A program made the position numbers and the translations under genes. Below, piece by piece: positions 43,453 through 53,494 of a stretch of DNA of 64,000 nucleotides. The notes beneath the pieces are model-generated. The model did no database searches and was not told the origin of the DNA. It was given only the letters and a program-made list of their open reading frames with translations. This DNA is from Alphaproteobacteria bacterium (GTDB lineage Bacteria > Pseudomonadota > Alphaproteobacteria > Micavibrionales > Micavibrionaceae), in NCBI GenBank assembly GCA_020443295.1, contig JAGRIJ010000049.1:34953-98952 (forward strand), written 5' to 3'. The first letter of the stretch is position 1; each line of letters opens with the position of its first letter.

Positions 43453-44343
43453 ATGGAATTCGATATCATCTTCTGGGACAACGAATACAATATAAGATTG
43501 CTGGTAAACCTGACGGTCGTCATTGTCCTGTTCACATCCCTTCGGTTCTTTTCCGGCGCAATCGCGCACATCAACGCCTCGGAAGAATTACTCAAAAAAG
43601 ACAATCCCGCTTTTGGCCTCTCGCTCGCCGGCACGACTTTGGCCGTAACCTGGATGCTCAGCGGCACGGTTTACGGCGACCCGGAAATAACCGTAATGGA
43701 CGGAGCCCTTCTGATCGCGTTTCATGGGCTGCTCGGTCTGTTTTTCATGGCCTTGACCCGAATTATTTTCGATAAAATTGCCCTGCGGAATGTGTCCCTC
43801 CGGGACGAAATTGTAAAAGGAAACATGGCGGTAGCCATCGCCGACACCAGCAACGTGCTGGCAGCCGCCATTATTATACGCGCCGTCATGATCTGGTTTC
43901 CATATACCGATATTTCAAGCCTGCTCACTCTCGCCGGATGCTACGCCATCTCCCAGATCATGCTGACCGGCGCCACCATTGCCCGGACCCAGATTTTCAA
44001 ATACAGACATAAGGGCTTTACCGCCGATGAAGAGCTGCAAAAAGGGAATGTGGCCTACGCCCTGACATTCGGCGGCCGCATCATCGCAACGGCTCTGGCA
44101 ATCGTCATGGCCTCCGAGCTGGTTTCTTACGAGGATACCGGCTTTCAGGCCATGCTCATGGGATGGATTCTGATGTCGGTTGTGGTTGCGGTCGTCCTGA
44201 AGATCCTGTCAGTGATTTCGGAGAAGATAATTATGTATAATGTTGACTTCTCTCACGAATTGCTGACCCAGAAAAATATCGCTGTCGGGGCCGTCAGGGC
44301 AATAATATACATAAGTATGGGCATTTTGCTCGCCGAACTCTGA
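43453..44343 (+). CDS. DUF350 family membrane protein (tandem domains)
   Basis: A 296-residue inner-membrane protein with about eight helices. It is made of two DUF350 (UPF0719) modules, each containing AFG/AYALTFGG-type and GNMAVAIA or KNIAVGAV stretches: KDNPAFGLSLAGTTLAV, ERNVSLRDEIVKGNMAV-like and QKGNVAYALTFGGRI. DUF350 genes often accompany genes for membrane stress proteins; no function is established. ATG 43453 follows AGAGAAGCC. It is followed by a 229-bp gap before the RND genes. Confidence 0.82.
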   Translation: MEFDIIFWDNEYNIRLLVNLTVVIVLFTSLRFFSGAIAHINASEELLKKDNPAFGLSLAGTTLAVTWMLSGTVYGDPEITVMDGALLIAFHGLLGLFFMALTRIIFDKIALRNVSLRDEIVKGNMAVAIADTSNVLAAAIIIRAVMIWFPYTDISSLLTLAGCYAISQIMLTGATIARTQIFKYRHKGFTADEELQKGNVAYALTFGGRIIATALAIVMASELVSYEDTGFQAMLMGWILMSVVVAVVLKILSVISEKIIMYNVDFSHELLTQKNIAVGAVRAIIYISMGILLAEL

Positions 44344-44572
44344 TCCTTGCCTCGCCCGCCCCTTAAAATCCGCGGAAACACATCCTCGACGGGCAAAGGA
44401 AACCCGTACGCCGCCGCGTAACAAGAAACGGCGGCAAAAATCATATAGAAAAATATTTTTATACGCATCGGTACAGAAAAGAGTTTCTTTAAACCACCGA
44501 AACGGATAAAAACATGGAAATTAAAACATTGAAAACGCACTGAAGACTTGGATCTCGGAGACTCCTGATCGA

Positions 44573-45682
44573 ATGAAGAAATCACATCTCATGGCATTGC
44601 TGGTGACAGCGATTCTGGTCCTTTGGATGTTGCCCGGTGTTTTCAGAGGCCCGGCAGACACAGCCTCTCCCTCCGAACAGGATGATCCAAAAAACCTGAT
44701 GACCGTGGAAATTGAGGAACAGGACAGCAAGCCTGTTGTCAGCTTCATCATCGCGCAAGGCAACGTCACGCCGGACCGCGAAGTGACCCTGCGCGCGGAA
44801 ACCGAAGGCACGGTCAAGGAAATCCTGATCCAAGAAGGCCAGCCGGTCAAGGAAGGAGATGTTATCCTGCGCCTGGACATGGAAGACCGGCAGATCCGGC
44901 TTGAACGCGCCCGCGCCCGCGTAGCCGAAATGAAAAGAAAATATGACGCGGCCAAAAACCTCGGCGAGAAAGGCTACGCCGCGCAGACCCGGATCGATGA
45001 AGCGCTGGCCCAGTTCAAGGATGCCCAGGCGGAAGAACAGCAGATTATGCTGGAAATAGGAGATACGGAAATCCGCGCACCCTTTGACGGGATTATCGAC
45101 AAAAGAGTCGTCGAAGTCGGCGACTTTGTAAGCATTAAAGACGAAATCGTCACCGTGGTCGACAACAATCCGCTTGTGATAGCCGTGCCGATCCCGCAAA
45201 AAGAAATCAATGATGTGTCTTTAGGTGGAACAGCCCTGATTAAAATAGCCGGGGGCAAGGAAACGGGAGGCGCGATCCGTTTCATCGCCCCCAAAGCGGA
45301 TGAAACCACCCGCACGTTCCGCATCGAAATCGAGATCCAGAACCCCGGCGGCCTTTCGTCGGGAACCAGCGCCGAAGTCTACATCCCCAAGAAAAGCATA
45401 AAAGCTCATGCCGTCTCTCCCGGTATCCTGACCCTGGACGATAAGGGCCGTACGGGAATCAAGACGGTCGATGAAAACGACATCGTGCATTTTTACCCGA
45501 TTGCAATCGTAAGCGCCGAAACCACCAGCTTGTTTGTCTCAGGCCTTCCCGACCATGCGCGGATCATAGTCAATGGACAAGGCTATGTCCGCGAAGCCGA
45601 AAAGGTCACAGCGGTCCTCGCCAAGCCGGACAAGCCCGAAACCGCAAAGAATGAGGAACCGCCACATGAACGCGCTGATTGA
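44573..45682 (+). CDS. RND efflux periplasmic adaptor (membrane fusion protein)
   Basis: A 369-residue adaptor that joins an inner-membrane RND pump to an outer-membrane channel. An N-terminal membrane anchor (about 7-22), biotinyl-lipoyl-like half-motif LRAETEGTVKEILIQEGQPVKEGDVILRL, a short coiled hairpin (about 105-155), and the second lipoyl half with EIRAPFDGIIDKRVVEVGDFV. A beta-barrel domain (GGTALIKI) and membrane-proximal domain follow. Its 3' end overlaps the permease gene by 17 bp, and a NodT-type channel gene follows, so the three make one efflux operon. Confidence 0.93.
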   Translation: MKKSHLMALLVTAILVLWMLPGVFRGPADTASPSEQDDPKNLMTVEIEEQDSKPVVSFIIAQGNVTPDREVTLRAETEGTVKEILIQEGQPVKEGDVILRLDMEDRQIRLERARARVAEMKRKYDAAKNLGEKGYAAQTRIDEALAQFKDAQAEEQQIMLEIGDTEIRAPFDGIIDKRVVEVGDFVSIKDEIVTVVDNNPLVIAVPIPQKEINDVSLGGTALIKIAGGKETGGAIRFIAPKADETTRTFRIEIEIQNPGGLSSGTSAEVYIPKKSIKAHAVSPGILTLDDKGRTGIKTVDENDIVHFYPIAIVSAETTSLFVSGLPDHARIIVNGQGYVREAEKVTAVLAKPDKPETAKNEEPPHERAD

Positions 45683-48600
45683 AGCCGCTCTGGGCCGTTC
45701 CCGGCTGGTGATCCTCCTGCTGCTTTTTGTCCTGATGACCGGGGTTCAGGCGTTTTACAGAATTCCAAAAGAAGCAGAACCCGACATCCCCATCCCCATC
45801 ATTTACGTGTCCATGCACCACGAGGGAATATCCCCGGAAGATGCTGAACGCCTGCTGGTTCGGCCGATGGAAAAGGAACTGAAGGGACTGGAGGGACTAA
45901 AGGAAATCAGCGCGGTGGCAACCGAGAATTTTGCCTCCGTCACCCTTGAATTCACAGCCGGATTCGACCCGGATCAGGCCATTCAGGACGTGCGGGAAAA
46001 AGTGGATATCGCCAAAGCCGACCTTCCGCCCGATACCGATGAGCCGCGGGTGGTCGAGGTCAATATCGCCCTCTTCCCGGTACTCTCTATCGCCCTGTCC
46101 GGCCCTGTCCCGGAACGCACGCTGGTCAAGATCGCTCAGGACCTGCAGGACAAGGTCGAAGCCCTGCCCGGCGTTCTGAAAGCGGATATCGGCGGCGACC
46201 GGGAGGAAATGTTGGAAGTGGTAGTCGATCCAACAGTTATGGAAAGCTACAACATCACCTTTCAGGATATTTATTCCCTTCTGCAAAATAACAACCGCCT
46301 CGTCGCCGCCGGGGCCATGGACACCGGCGCAGGCCGCATGGTGATTAAAGTGCCCGGCGTGATCGAGGACGCCAAGGACATCTTCTCCCTTCCGATAAAA
46401 GTAAACGGCAGCACGGTGGTAACCTTCAAGGACGTCACGTCCCTCCGCCGGGTTTACAAGGACCCGGAAAGCTTTGCCCGCGTGAACGGGCAGCCGGCCC
46501 TTGTGCTCGAAGTCTCCAAACGCGTGGGCGCCAACATTATCGAAACAATTGAAGCGGTCAGGAAAGTTGTCGAGGAGGAACAGAAAGACTGGCCGGAAAC
46601 CCTGAAAGTCACCTACATGCAGGACAAATCGGTTCAGATCCGCAATATGCTCAGCGATCTGGACAACAACGTCCTGAGCGCAATCATTCTCGTCATGATC
46701 GTCATGATCGCAGCAATGGGCCTGCGGCCTTCATTACTGGTCGGAATCGCGATCCCCGGATCCTTTCTGGCAGGCATCATGGTGCTCTTTCTGCTGGGTT
46801 ATACGCTTAATATCGTTGTGCTGTTCAGCTTGATCCTCGTCTCCGGGATGCTGGTGGACGGCGCCATCGTGACCATCGAATATGCCGACCGCAAGATCGC
46901 CGAAGGCAAAGAACGGGCGGAAGCCTATGCCTATGCGGCCAAGCGCATGGCCTGGCCGGTCATCACATCGACCCTGACCACCCAGATCGTCTTCCTCCCG
47001 CTTCTCTTCTGGCCCGGCATCGTCGGGGAATTCATGGTCTACCTCCCGATTACTGTGATTATCACCCTGTTTTGCTCGATCATCATGGCGTTGATCTTCA
47101 TCCCGACCCTGGGACAAATTCTCGGTAACCGCAGGATCGCCGACCCCGACAGCATGAACACACTGATCGCCGCTGAAAGCGGAGATCTGAGCACAATCAA
47201 GGGCTTTGCCGGCAGATACATCAGGCTTCTAAGCCTCTTGCTCGATCACCCGGTTAAAACGCTGGCTTTCGCGATCTTTATGCTGGTGTTTTCCTTCACG
47301 GCTTACACGATGTTCGGGCGCGGCGTGGAATTTTTCCCGGACATTGAGCCGGACTTCGTTCAGGTGCAGGTGCAGGCGCGTGGCGACCTGTCCATTTACG
47401 AAAAAGACGCGCTGGTCCAGCGGGTTGAAAAAAAGCTCCTGAATATGGACTCCATAAAATATGTCTATGCGCGGACTTTCAACAGCGTCAGCGGCGAACG
47501 AAACCTGCCTGAAGACGCGATCGGCATTATCCAGCTGGAATTCGTCAACTGGCGGGAACGCCGTCCCGCCTCGCAGATCATCGAGGACATCCGGTCGATA
47601 ATCAGCGATATTCCCGGCATCAAGGCGCAGGTCCGCAAGGAAGATCACGGCCCGTCCGGCGGCAAGCCCGTTCATGTCGAGGTTCGCTCGAATTATTCTG
47701 AAAAGCTGCCCAAGGCCGTCCAGCAGGTTTTGGATATCATGAACGGAATCGGCGGTTTTGTGGATGTCGAGGACTCCCGGCCCCTGCCCGGTCTGGAATG
47801 GCGGGTCAACATCAACCGCGAAGAAGCCGCACGCTATGGCGCAGACGTAGTAACGCTCGGCGCCGCCGTGCAAATGCTGACGACCGGACTTCTGGTCGCA
47901 AAATACACGCCCGATGACGCCGACGAGGAAATCGACATCCGGATGCGCTTTCCAAACGACGAACGCAATCTCGATCAGCTTCTGCAGGTTCGCGTCCCCA
48001 CGGCGCTGGGTCATATCCCGGTGAAAAACTTCGTTCAGTTCGAAACCGCGCAGAAAACGGGAACCATCACCCGCGTGGACGGCCACCTTGCTTTCAAGAT
48101 CGAAGCGGATGTGGCCAAAGACCTTCTGGTTGACGATCAGGTGAAAAAGCTCAAGGAAGCGATCAAAAAGGCAAAAAACGAATTCGACCCCGCCATACAG
48201 ATCGTCTTCAAGGGTGAGGACGAAGACCAGAAGGAAGCCGCGGATTTCCTGAGCAATGCGTTCAATATTTCCGTCTTCATGATGTCGGCCATCATCATCA
48301 CGCAATTTAACAGCTTCTATCAGACGCTGCTGATCCTCAGCGCCATCATCTTCTCGACTACAGGGGTCCTTCTGGGTCTGCTGATTACGGATAACCCCTT
48401 CGGAATCGTCATGTGCGGGATCGGGCTGATCGCCCTGGCGGGAATTGTGGTCAACAACAACATTATCCTGATTGATACATACAACGAGATGCGAAGGAAA
48501 TTCGCAACGCCCAAAGAAGCCCTGCTGCGCACGGGCGCCCAGCGCCTGCGCCCCGTCCTTCTGACCTCGATCACGACCGTTCTCGGCCTGATGCCCATGG

Positions 48601-48833
48601 TCTTTTCGATTAACATCGATTTCGTCAATCAGGATATCGCCATTGGCGCACCCTCGACCCAGTGGTGGGTTCAGCTCTCCACGGCGATTGCGGGCGGCCT
48701 GACCTTTGCAACCATGCTGACGCTGCTCCTGACCCCCTGCATGCTGATGCTCGGAGCAAAAGTTTCCGGGTGGTTCGCCAACCGCCCGAAAAAATTTTCC
48801 CTCCTGCCCCTGCGACGCGGAACCAAGACATGA
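45666..48833 (+). CDS. RND efflux permease
   Basis: A 1,055-residue inner-membrane proton-driven exporter of the HAE-1/AcrB class. Marks are the N-terminal membrane start with FYRIPKEAEPDIPIPIIYVS, periplasmic porter domains, the helix with AIVTIEYADR, and the second half repeat NNNIILIDTYNEMRRK and TSITTVLGLMPM near the end. The ATG 45666 lies inside the adaptor gene, with a 17-bp overlap. Stop overlaps the channel start (ATGA). Substrate unknown; the three-gene set is a complete tripartite pump. Confidence 0.95.
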   Translation: MNALIEAALGRSRLVILLLLFVLMTGVQAFYRIPKEAEPDIPIPIIYVSMHHEGISPEDAERLLVRPMEKELKGLEGLKEISAVATENFASVTLEFTAGFDPDQAIQDVREKVDIAKADLPPDTDEPRVVEVNIALFPVLSIALSGPVPERTLVKIAQDLQDKVEALPGVLKADIGGDREEMLEVVVDPTVMESYNITFQDIYSLLQNNNRLVAAGAMDTGAGRMVIKVPGVIEDAKDIFSLPIKVNGSTVVTFKDVTSLRRVYKDPESFARVNGQPALVLEVSKRVGANIIETIEAVRKVVEEEQKDWPETLKVTYMQDKSVQIRNMLSDLDNNVLSAIILVMIVMIAAMGLRPSLLVGIAIPGSFLAGIMVLFLLGYTLNIVVLFSLILVSGMLVDGAIVTIEYADRKIAEGKERAEAYAYAAKRMAWPVITSTLTTQIVFLPLLFWPGIVGEFMVYLPITVIITLFCSIIMALIFIPTLGQILGNRRIADPDSMNTLIAAESGDLSTIKGFAGRYIRLLSLLLDHPVKTLAFAIFMLVFSFTAYTMFGRGVEFFPDIEPDFVQVQVQARGDLSIYEKDALVQRVEKKLLNMDSIKYVYARTFNSVSGERNLPEDAIGIIQLEFVNWRERRPASQIIEDIRSIISDIPGIKAQVRKEDHGPSGGKPVHVEVRSNYSEKLPKAVQQVLDIMNGIGGFVDVEDSRPLPGLEWRVNINREEAARYGADVVTLGAAVQMLTTGLLVAKYTPDDADEEIDIRMRFPNDERNLDQLLQVRVPTALGHIPVKNFVQFETAQKTGTITRVDGHLAFKIEADVAKDLLVDDQVKKLKEAIKKAKNEFDPAIQIVFKGEDEDQKEAADFLSNAFNISVFMMSAIIITQFNSFYQTLLILSAIIFSTTGVLLGLLITDNPFGIVMCGIGLIALAGIVVNNNIILIDTYNEMRRKFATPKEALLRTGAQRLRPVLLTSITTVLGLMPMVFSINIDFVNQDIAIGAPSTQWWVQLSTAIAGGLTFATMLTLLLTPCMLMLGAKVSGWFANRPKKFSLLPLRRGTKT

Positions 48834-50299
48834 GCAGAAGAAAACACAAAACCGTCTACGGGATCCTCATATCGCTGGCTCTATGCTCATGCGCCACTCC
48901 GCCGCAACCAAAGTTTGACGTGCCGCAGAATTGGGCCTCCGCCCCTGCCGCTGAACAAAACGAAAGCGCGCCGGGATATCCCAATGCCGGGTGGGTGAAG
49001 GATTTTAACGATACTCTCCTGACGGACTATGTCAGCCAGGCGCTGGAAAACAACCACGACCTCAAACGGGCAGCCGCCGCCAGGGATATCGCCCGCGCCG
49101 AATCGAAAAAGGCCGGGGCCGACCTCTGGCCCGTTCTGGACCTGCGCACGCTTGTACGCCGGAGCGGAACACTGGACAGCAGCGGCTCCGGAGGGTTTAA
49201 CTTCGGCGGAAGCAGTTCCTTCTCCAACTCGAATTTCAGTTTCGGCTCGGGAAACTCCACGACCTATGACGTCTCGCTGGATGCAAGCTGGGAAATGGAT
49301 GTCTGGGGCCGCCTGCGCTCGGGTAAAAAAGCCGCTCTCTACGATTATTACGCCGCAGAAAATGACTACAAGGCCGCCCGCCAGTCCCTCGCCGCGCAAA
49401 CGGCTAAAGCGTATTTGCTGACGATCGAAACCTCAGAACAACTCGATCTGGCGCACGCCTTTGAAAAAAACCTGCAGGATACACTTGATGTTACGCAGGC
49501 TTTTTATGAAGAAGGCCTGATATCCCTGCAGGACGTTCATCTCGTAAAGGCCGATCTGGCACGCGCGCGTGAATCCATCCGGAATGCGCAAAGCGCCGCT
49601 TTCTCCGCTCAACGCAGCCTTGAGATTCTTCTGGGCCGTTATCCCGCTGCCCTTATTGAGCATGAGGCCGGATTTCCCGACCTTCCCGCGCCCGTTCCGG
49701 CAGGAATCCCGGCCGAATTGCTGGAACGCCGCCCCGATCTGATAGCCGCAGAACGCCGTGTCTACGCGGCATTCCAGCGGACCGAGCAGGCCAAAGCCGC
49801 ACGACTGCCGCAAATATCTCTGACAGGCTCGTTTGGCGGAGTCAGCGATGAACTGCGCACCTTGACGGACCCCGCAAATGTGATCTGGTCAGCAGCCGGC
49901 AACCTTCTGTTCCCGATTTTCAACGCCGGAAGACTGAAAGCCGATGTGGACATCCGGACCGCCGAACAGGAATCAGCCCTCGCGCAATACCGCCAGACGG
50001 CGCTTAATGCTTTCTCCGAAGTCGAAACGGCACTGAGCAACGAACAGCTCTTCCGCCAGCGGGCGCAGGATCTCGATGAAGCTTACGAAAACGCCACCCA
50101 GGCGGAGATCATCGCAGACGAAAACTTCAAGGCAGGGGAAATCGAATTGCTGGATTTGCTCCAGATCAAGCGAAGCACGATCGCCGTCCAGATCGATCGC
50201 ATCCGCGCCCAGCGCGAACTGATCGAACAGCGGATCAATCTGCATTTAAGCCTCGGCGGCGAAATTTTCGAAAAACCCGTACAGGCCCAAAAACAGTAA
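48830..50299 (+). CDS. NodT-family outer-membrane efflux channel lipoprotein
   Basis: A 489-residue TolC-like channel. Lipobox near CSCA (Cys about 19), then two OEP repeats of long helices (NNHDLKRAAAARDIARAESKKA, QEGLISLQDVHLVKADLARAR-like) with the typical PLLFPIFNAGRLKAD segment. A Ser/Gly/Phe/Asn-rich insertion (about 105-135: SGSGGFNFGGSSSFSNSNF) is longer than in most relatives. Overlaps the permease stop, so the tripartite operon is translated together. Confidence 0.93.
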   Translation: MSRRKHKTVYGILISLALCSCATPPQPKFDVPQNWASAPAAEQNESAPGYPNAGWVKDFNDTLLTDYVSQALENNHDLKRAAAARDIARAESKKAGADLWPVLDLRTLVRRSGTLDSSGSGGFNFGGSSSFSNSNFSFGSGNSTTYDVSLDASWEMDVWGRLRSGKKAALYDYYAAENDYKAARQSLAAQTAKAYLLTIETSEQLDLAHAFEKNLQDTLDVTQAFYEEGLISLQDVHLVKADLARARESIRNAQSAAFSAQRSLEILLGRYPAALIEHEAGFPDLPAPVPAGIPAELLERRPDLIAAERRVYAAFQRTEQAKAARLPQISLTGSFGGVSDELRTLTDPANVIWSAAGNLLFPIFNAGRLKADVDIRTAEQESALAQYRQTALNAFSEVETALSNEQLFRQRAQDLDEAYENATQAEIIADENFKAGEIELLDLLQIKRSTIAVQIDRIRAQRELIEQRINLHLSLGGEIFEKPVQAQKQ

Positions 50300-50421
50300 A
50301 GCGATAAATCTTCCGCAAAGCCCCTCAAACCCAAAACCAGCGCGGGATAAGGCAATAATTTATCTTTCCTAATTTCCCCGAATCCCATAGTCTAGGCCAT
50401 TTATTTCAGGTCAGAGGTCGA

Positions 50422-50934
50422 ATGATGGACCAATCGTGGAGAGAAACGCTCGAAGTTATGAGCTATGCCGTGCAGATCGTGGGTTTGCCCGGCGCCGTCT
50501 TTCTGTTTCTGGTCGAACAGGCGAAAGAGCGTCTGGCCGAACAACAGGAAATCGACGGGCAGCTCAAAGAGCAGTACAACCACATTCTCGATATCCTGAT
50601 CGAACATCCCGAGCTTGACACCCACACGGAACCTTTATCGGGCGATCTGGCGCGTCAGCAGGAAAGAATTTACCAGCAACTGATCAGTTGCTTTGAAACC
50701 GCCTTTATCCGCCTTTACGGCCGCAGAAACAGCAACCTTCAGAGAATGTGGAATTCATGGCAGGATGGGATCGATGAATGGCTGCGTCAACCCAACTTTG
50801 CCAAAGCCCTGCCCAGGTTACTGGTCGGGGAAGATCCTTATTATACGGAATATATGCAGACAAGAGTTCAGGAAATACAGAGCGACGCCGGGCACGAGCA
50901 GAGCAGAGAATTGGAGACGCCTTCCCCCTTATAA
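50422..50934 (+). CDS. Small protein with helical membrane segment, unknown
   Basis: A 170-residue protein. One hydrophobic segment (about 17-32, VQIVGLPGAVFLFLVEQ) followed by a long Glu/Gln-rich helix (about 32-75) suggests a membrane-anchored coiled-coil, with a helical, acidic, Trp-containing C-terminal domain. No family recognised. ATG 50422 or 50425, with TCAGAGGT upstream. It stands 122 bp after the efflux operon and before the glycosyltransferase operon, whose control box lies 15 bp after its stop. Confidence 0.7.
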   Translation: MMDQSWRETLEVMSYAVQIVGLPGAVFLFLVEQAKERLAEQQEIDGQLKEQYNHILDILIEHPELDTHTEPLSGDLARQQERIYQQLISCFETAFIRLYGRRNSNLQRMWNSWQDGIDEWLRQPNFAKALPRLLVGEDPYYTEYMQTRVQEIQSDAGHEQSRELETPSPL

Positions 50935-50949
50935 ACCAGAGCGGTTTTT

Positions 50950-50966
50950 CTTAAGTTTCGCTTCAG
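50950..50966 (+). promoter_or_regulatory. PmrA-box-like direct repeat upstream of the lipid-A-type operon
   Basis: CTTAAG-TTTCG-CTTCAG, 74 bp before the start of the GT2/LpxB-N/ArnT operon and in the same direction. The first half is perfect for (C/T)TTAA(G/T); the second has one mismatch. The 11-bp repeat period matches the PmrA/QseB box. Confidence 0.6.
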
Positions 50967-51039
50967 GTCTGTTTGTAACAGTAAGCCCAAGCTTGAAAAA
51001 CCGCTCAAAATCGACTTACTATTGAGCAAGGAACCAAAC

Positions 51040-51819
51040 ATGATTTCGGTGATTATTCCTGTCCACAATGAGCGGGACAATATCGAGCCTCTTCTGAGGG
51101 AAATCCAGCAAGCCTCCGCTGATGCGCCTATCAGCGAAGTGATTTATATTGACGATTCCAGCACAGACGACACGCTCAATATTCTAAAAAAACAGAAAGA
51201 AAATTTTCCCTTCCTGCGGGTGATCCGTCACAGCGTCCGTTCGGGACAGTCCGCCGCTTTCATGACCGGCGCGCGCGCTGCTGGAAACGGAATCCTTGTG
51301 TTTATGGACGGCGACGGCCAGAACGACCCGAAAGATATCGCCAAACTCTTTGCGGCCTATGAATCAAGCGATAAGGACAAGAGCAAAATCATGATCGCAG
51401 GACAAAGGCAAAAGCGGCAGGACAATGCCGTGCGCCGCATATCCTCGCGTCTGGCGAACAAAATCCGGTCATCGCTTCTCAAGGACAAGACACGGGACAC
51501 CGGATGTTCCCTTAAAATGATCAACAGGGAAAATTATGTGCGCCTGCCCTTCTTCAACCACATGCACCGTTTTCTGCCGGCTCTTTTGATCCGCGACCAC
51601 GTGGAGATCATCCATGTCGACGTATCGCACCGCCCGCGTCAGGCCGGCACCTCAAAATATGGATTCTGGAATCGCTTCTGGGTTGGAATACTCGATCTGT
51701 TAGGTGTCAAATGGCTGATGATGCGCGGGCTTCCTGTTAACTACTCTTCCCACGAGCTTCTTGAGTCAACAGAAACAGAAAAGGTTATTCCCTATGAGCG
51801 CCGAAATAATCTGGGTTAG
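51040..51819 (+). CDS. DPM1-like family 2 glycosyltransferase (ArnC-like)
   Basis: A 259-residue GT2 that uses a nucleotide sugar to glycosylate a polyprenyl phosphate. It opens SVIIPVHNERDNIEPLL, has the metal-binding DGDGQNDP motif (DxD), and the YIDDSSTDDTL loop. It has no membrane helices at the end (unlike ArnC). ATG 51040 is preceded by AAGGA; the upstream TTG at 51022 is unlikely. The next gene overlaps its 3' end by 26 bp and the third is an ArnT-like enzyme: this set is that of lipid-A or polysaccharide decoration via undecaprenyl-linked sugar. It is preceded by a PmrA-like box. Confidence 0.9.
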   Translation: MISVIIPVHNERDNIEPLLREIQQASADAPISEVIYIDDSSTDDTLNILKKQKENFPFLRVIRHSVRSGQSAAFMTGARAAGNGILVFMDGDGQNDPKDIAKLFAAYESSDKDKSKIMIAGQRQKRQDNAVRRISSRLANKIRSSLLKDKTRDTGCSLKMINRENYVRLPFFNHMHRFLPALLIRDHVEIIHVDVSHRPRQAGTSKYGFWNRFWVGILDLLGVKWLMMRGLPVNYSSHELLESTETEKVIPYERRNNLG

Positions 51820-52069
51820 CATCGGTCTGGTCGGCCAGCTTCTCTTTTTCATGCGTTTTTTTGTGCAGTGGATTGCATCGGAAAAAGCAAAAAAAAGCGT
51901 GATCCCTAATGCCTTCTGGTATTTCAGCCTGTCCGGCGGCCTTGTACTGACGATATATGCCGTTTACCGGCAAGACCCGGTGTTTATTTTGGGACAGGGC
52001 ATGGGATTGCTCATCTACACGCGCAACCTTTATTTCCTGCATGCAGCAAAAAACCATGTGGACGCTTGA
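51794..52069 (+). CDS. LpxB N-terminal-domain small membrane protein (LAB_N)
   Basis: A 91-residue membrane protein equal to the LAB_N domain (N-terminal domain of some lipid-A-disaccharide synthases) as a stand-alone protein. Three helices are visible: WVSIGLVGQLLFFMRFFVQWI, then SVIPNAFWYFSLSGGLVL, and FILGQGMGLLIYTRNLYF. Such small proteins accompany glycosyltransferase 2/ArnT genes. Its function is not established; a membrane flippase-like or adaptor role is likely. ATG 51794 overlaps the GT2 gene; the ArnT-like gene starts 14 bp before its stop. Confidence 0.9.
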   Translation: MSAEIIWVSIGLVGQLLFFMRFFVQWIASEKAKKSVIPNAFWYFSLSGGLVLTIYAVYRQDPVFILGQGMGLLIYTRNLYFLHAAKNHVDA

Positions 52070-53459
52070 GCGACATTCATACCTTCTGGCCCTTCTCGCT
52101 CTTTTTATCACAAGCGTTTTATGCCGCCCTCTGCTGCCGATTGATGAAACACGTTACATGACCGTCGCGTGGGAAATGTTCCAGACCAAGAATTATTTCC
52201 TCCTCTCGATGAATTTCGCACCCTACCATCACAAGCCCCCGATGCTCTTCTGGCTGATCAACCTGAGTTGGCAGATTTTCGGAGTCAGCCGATGGAGCGC
52301 CCTCATTCCTGTTTTCTTCAGTTCCGCTGCGGTCCTTGCCCTCTCCGGTGTCTTGGCGCAAAAGCTCTATCCTGACCATCAGGAAAAGAAAGAATATGTC
52401 TCGTGGCTTCTTTTCGGCTCCCTGCCTTTCCTGATTTACGCCTCGCTTGTCATGTTCGACCTGATGCTCGCGGCGCTGAATCTTTCTGTTTTCATTATGG
52501 CACTGAGCCACTGCGAAAAACCGGAGACAAGAAAAACTGTATTTTTGGGCGTGCTTCTGGGCATCGGCGTACTGATCAAGGGACCGGTAGTCTATCTTTA
52601 TACCCTGCTGCCCCTCCTGTTTTACCCTTATTGGCGGTTTGAAAATCATGTCATCACCCCCAAAAAGTTATATACGGGGCTGGGAATTGCTTTGGCCGTC
52701 TCTGTAATACCGATAGCCCTGTGGCTGATCCCTGCGCTTCTGCAGGCGGATAAAGACTTTGCCTATTGGCTGATCTGGAGACAGACAGCCGGACGCATGG
52801 AAGGAAATTTCAGCTCATCCCATGTCAGACCTTTTTATTTTTACACTATGCTTCTTCCCCTCCTGTTTCTGCCCTGGGCCTTTTTCCCATCCTTCTGGAA
52901 AAATATAAAAACGCTCAAACAGATGGATCGCCCTGAAAAATTTATCCTCTGCGCGACGCTTCCGGTCTTTTTGTGCTTTTCTGCCATCGCCGGCAAGCAA
53001 CCGCATTACCTGCTTCCCCTTTTGCCGCTGGTGACAATAGCGTTAACCCGCGTGCTGTATTCGTCTCTTGAAATCAGGAAAGTCAGGATTACGGCTCTGG
53101 GCGTTCTTTCCGCCATAATCGTATTCCAGCTCATCGGTAACACGACCTTTTTCAAGGATTACGATCTGTCCCCGATAGTGACGTATTACCAGGCAAACCG
53201 GGACAAGGATTTTGCCTTTGTCCATAAATATCAGGGCGAAATCGGGTTTTTGGCGCGAATAGAAAAACCCATAGACAGCATCGAACACAATCAGCTTGGA
53301 GCCTGGTTCAAGGATCACCCGAACGGACTGGCCATCGTCCGCCGCAGCGATGACGAAAAATTTCCGAATTTTGATGAAGTTTTTTCAATGCCCTACAGAA
53401 GCAGGAAGCTCAGCGTCTTCAGGCTAAAATCTCAGGGGCATGAAAACGAGGAAAGCTGA
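52056..53459 (+). CDS. ArnT-like glycosyltransferase (GT-C, family 39/83)
   Basis: A 467-residue polytopic inner-membrane transferase that moves a sugar from undecaprenyl phosphate to lipid A or another acceptor at the periplasmic face. About ten or more helices; the first periplasmic loop has the acidic residues of the active site in PIDETRYMTVAWEM, and YHHKPPMLFWLINLSW is typical of ArnT. FSSSHVRPFYFYTMLLPLLFLPW follows. It is shorter than ArnT in enterics (about 550 aa). It overlaps the LAB_N gene. The two-component system follows after 35 bp in the same direction. Confidence 0.9.
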   Translation: MWTLERHSYLLALLALFITSVLCRPLLPIDETRYMTVAWEMFQTKNYFLLSMNFAPYHHKPPMLFWLINLSWQIFGVSRWSALIPVFFSSAAVLALSGVLAQKLYPDHQEKKEYVSWLLFGSLPFLIYASLVMFDLMLAALNLSVFIMALSHCEKPETRKTVFLGVLLGIGVLIKGPVVYLYTLLPLLFYPYWRFENHVITPKKLYTGLGIALAVSVIPIALWLIPALLQADKDFAYWLIWRQTAGRMEGNFSSSHVRPFYFYTMLLPLLFLPWAFFPSFWKNIKTLKQMDRPEKFILCATLPVFLCFSAIAGKQPHYLLPLLPLVTIALTRVLYSSLEIRKVRITALGVLSAIIVFQLIGNTTFFKDYDLSPIVTYYQANRDKDFAFVHKYQGEIGFLARIEKPIDSIEHNQLGAWFKDHPNGLAIVRRSDDEKFPNFDEVFSMPYRSRKLSVFRLKSQGHENEES

Positions 53460-53494
53460 ACAACACGCAATATAACAGAGAAAAGAACAATCAG

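Noticed and set aside
47229..48305. A 358-codon leftward frame inside the RND permease
   Set aside because: Entirely antisense to a clear RND permease; its His/Phe/Val/Asp-rich sequence has no family features.
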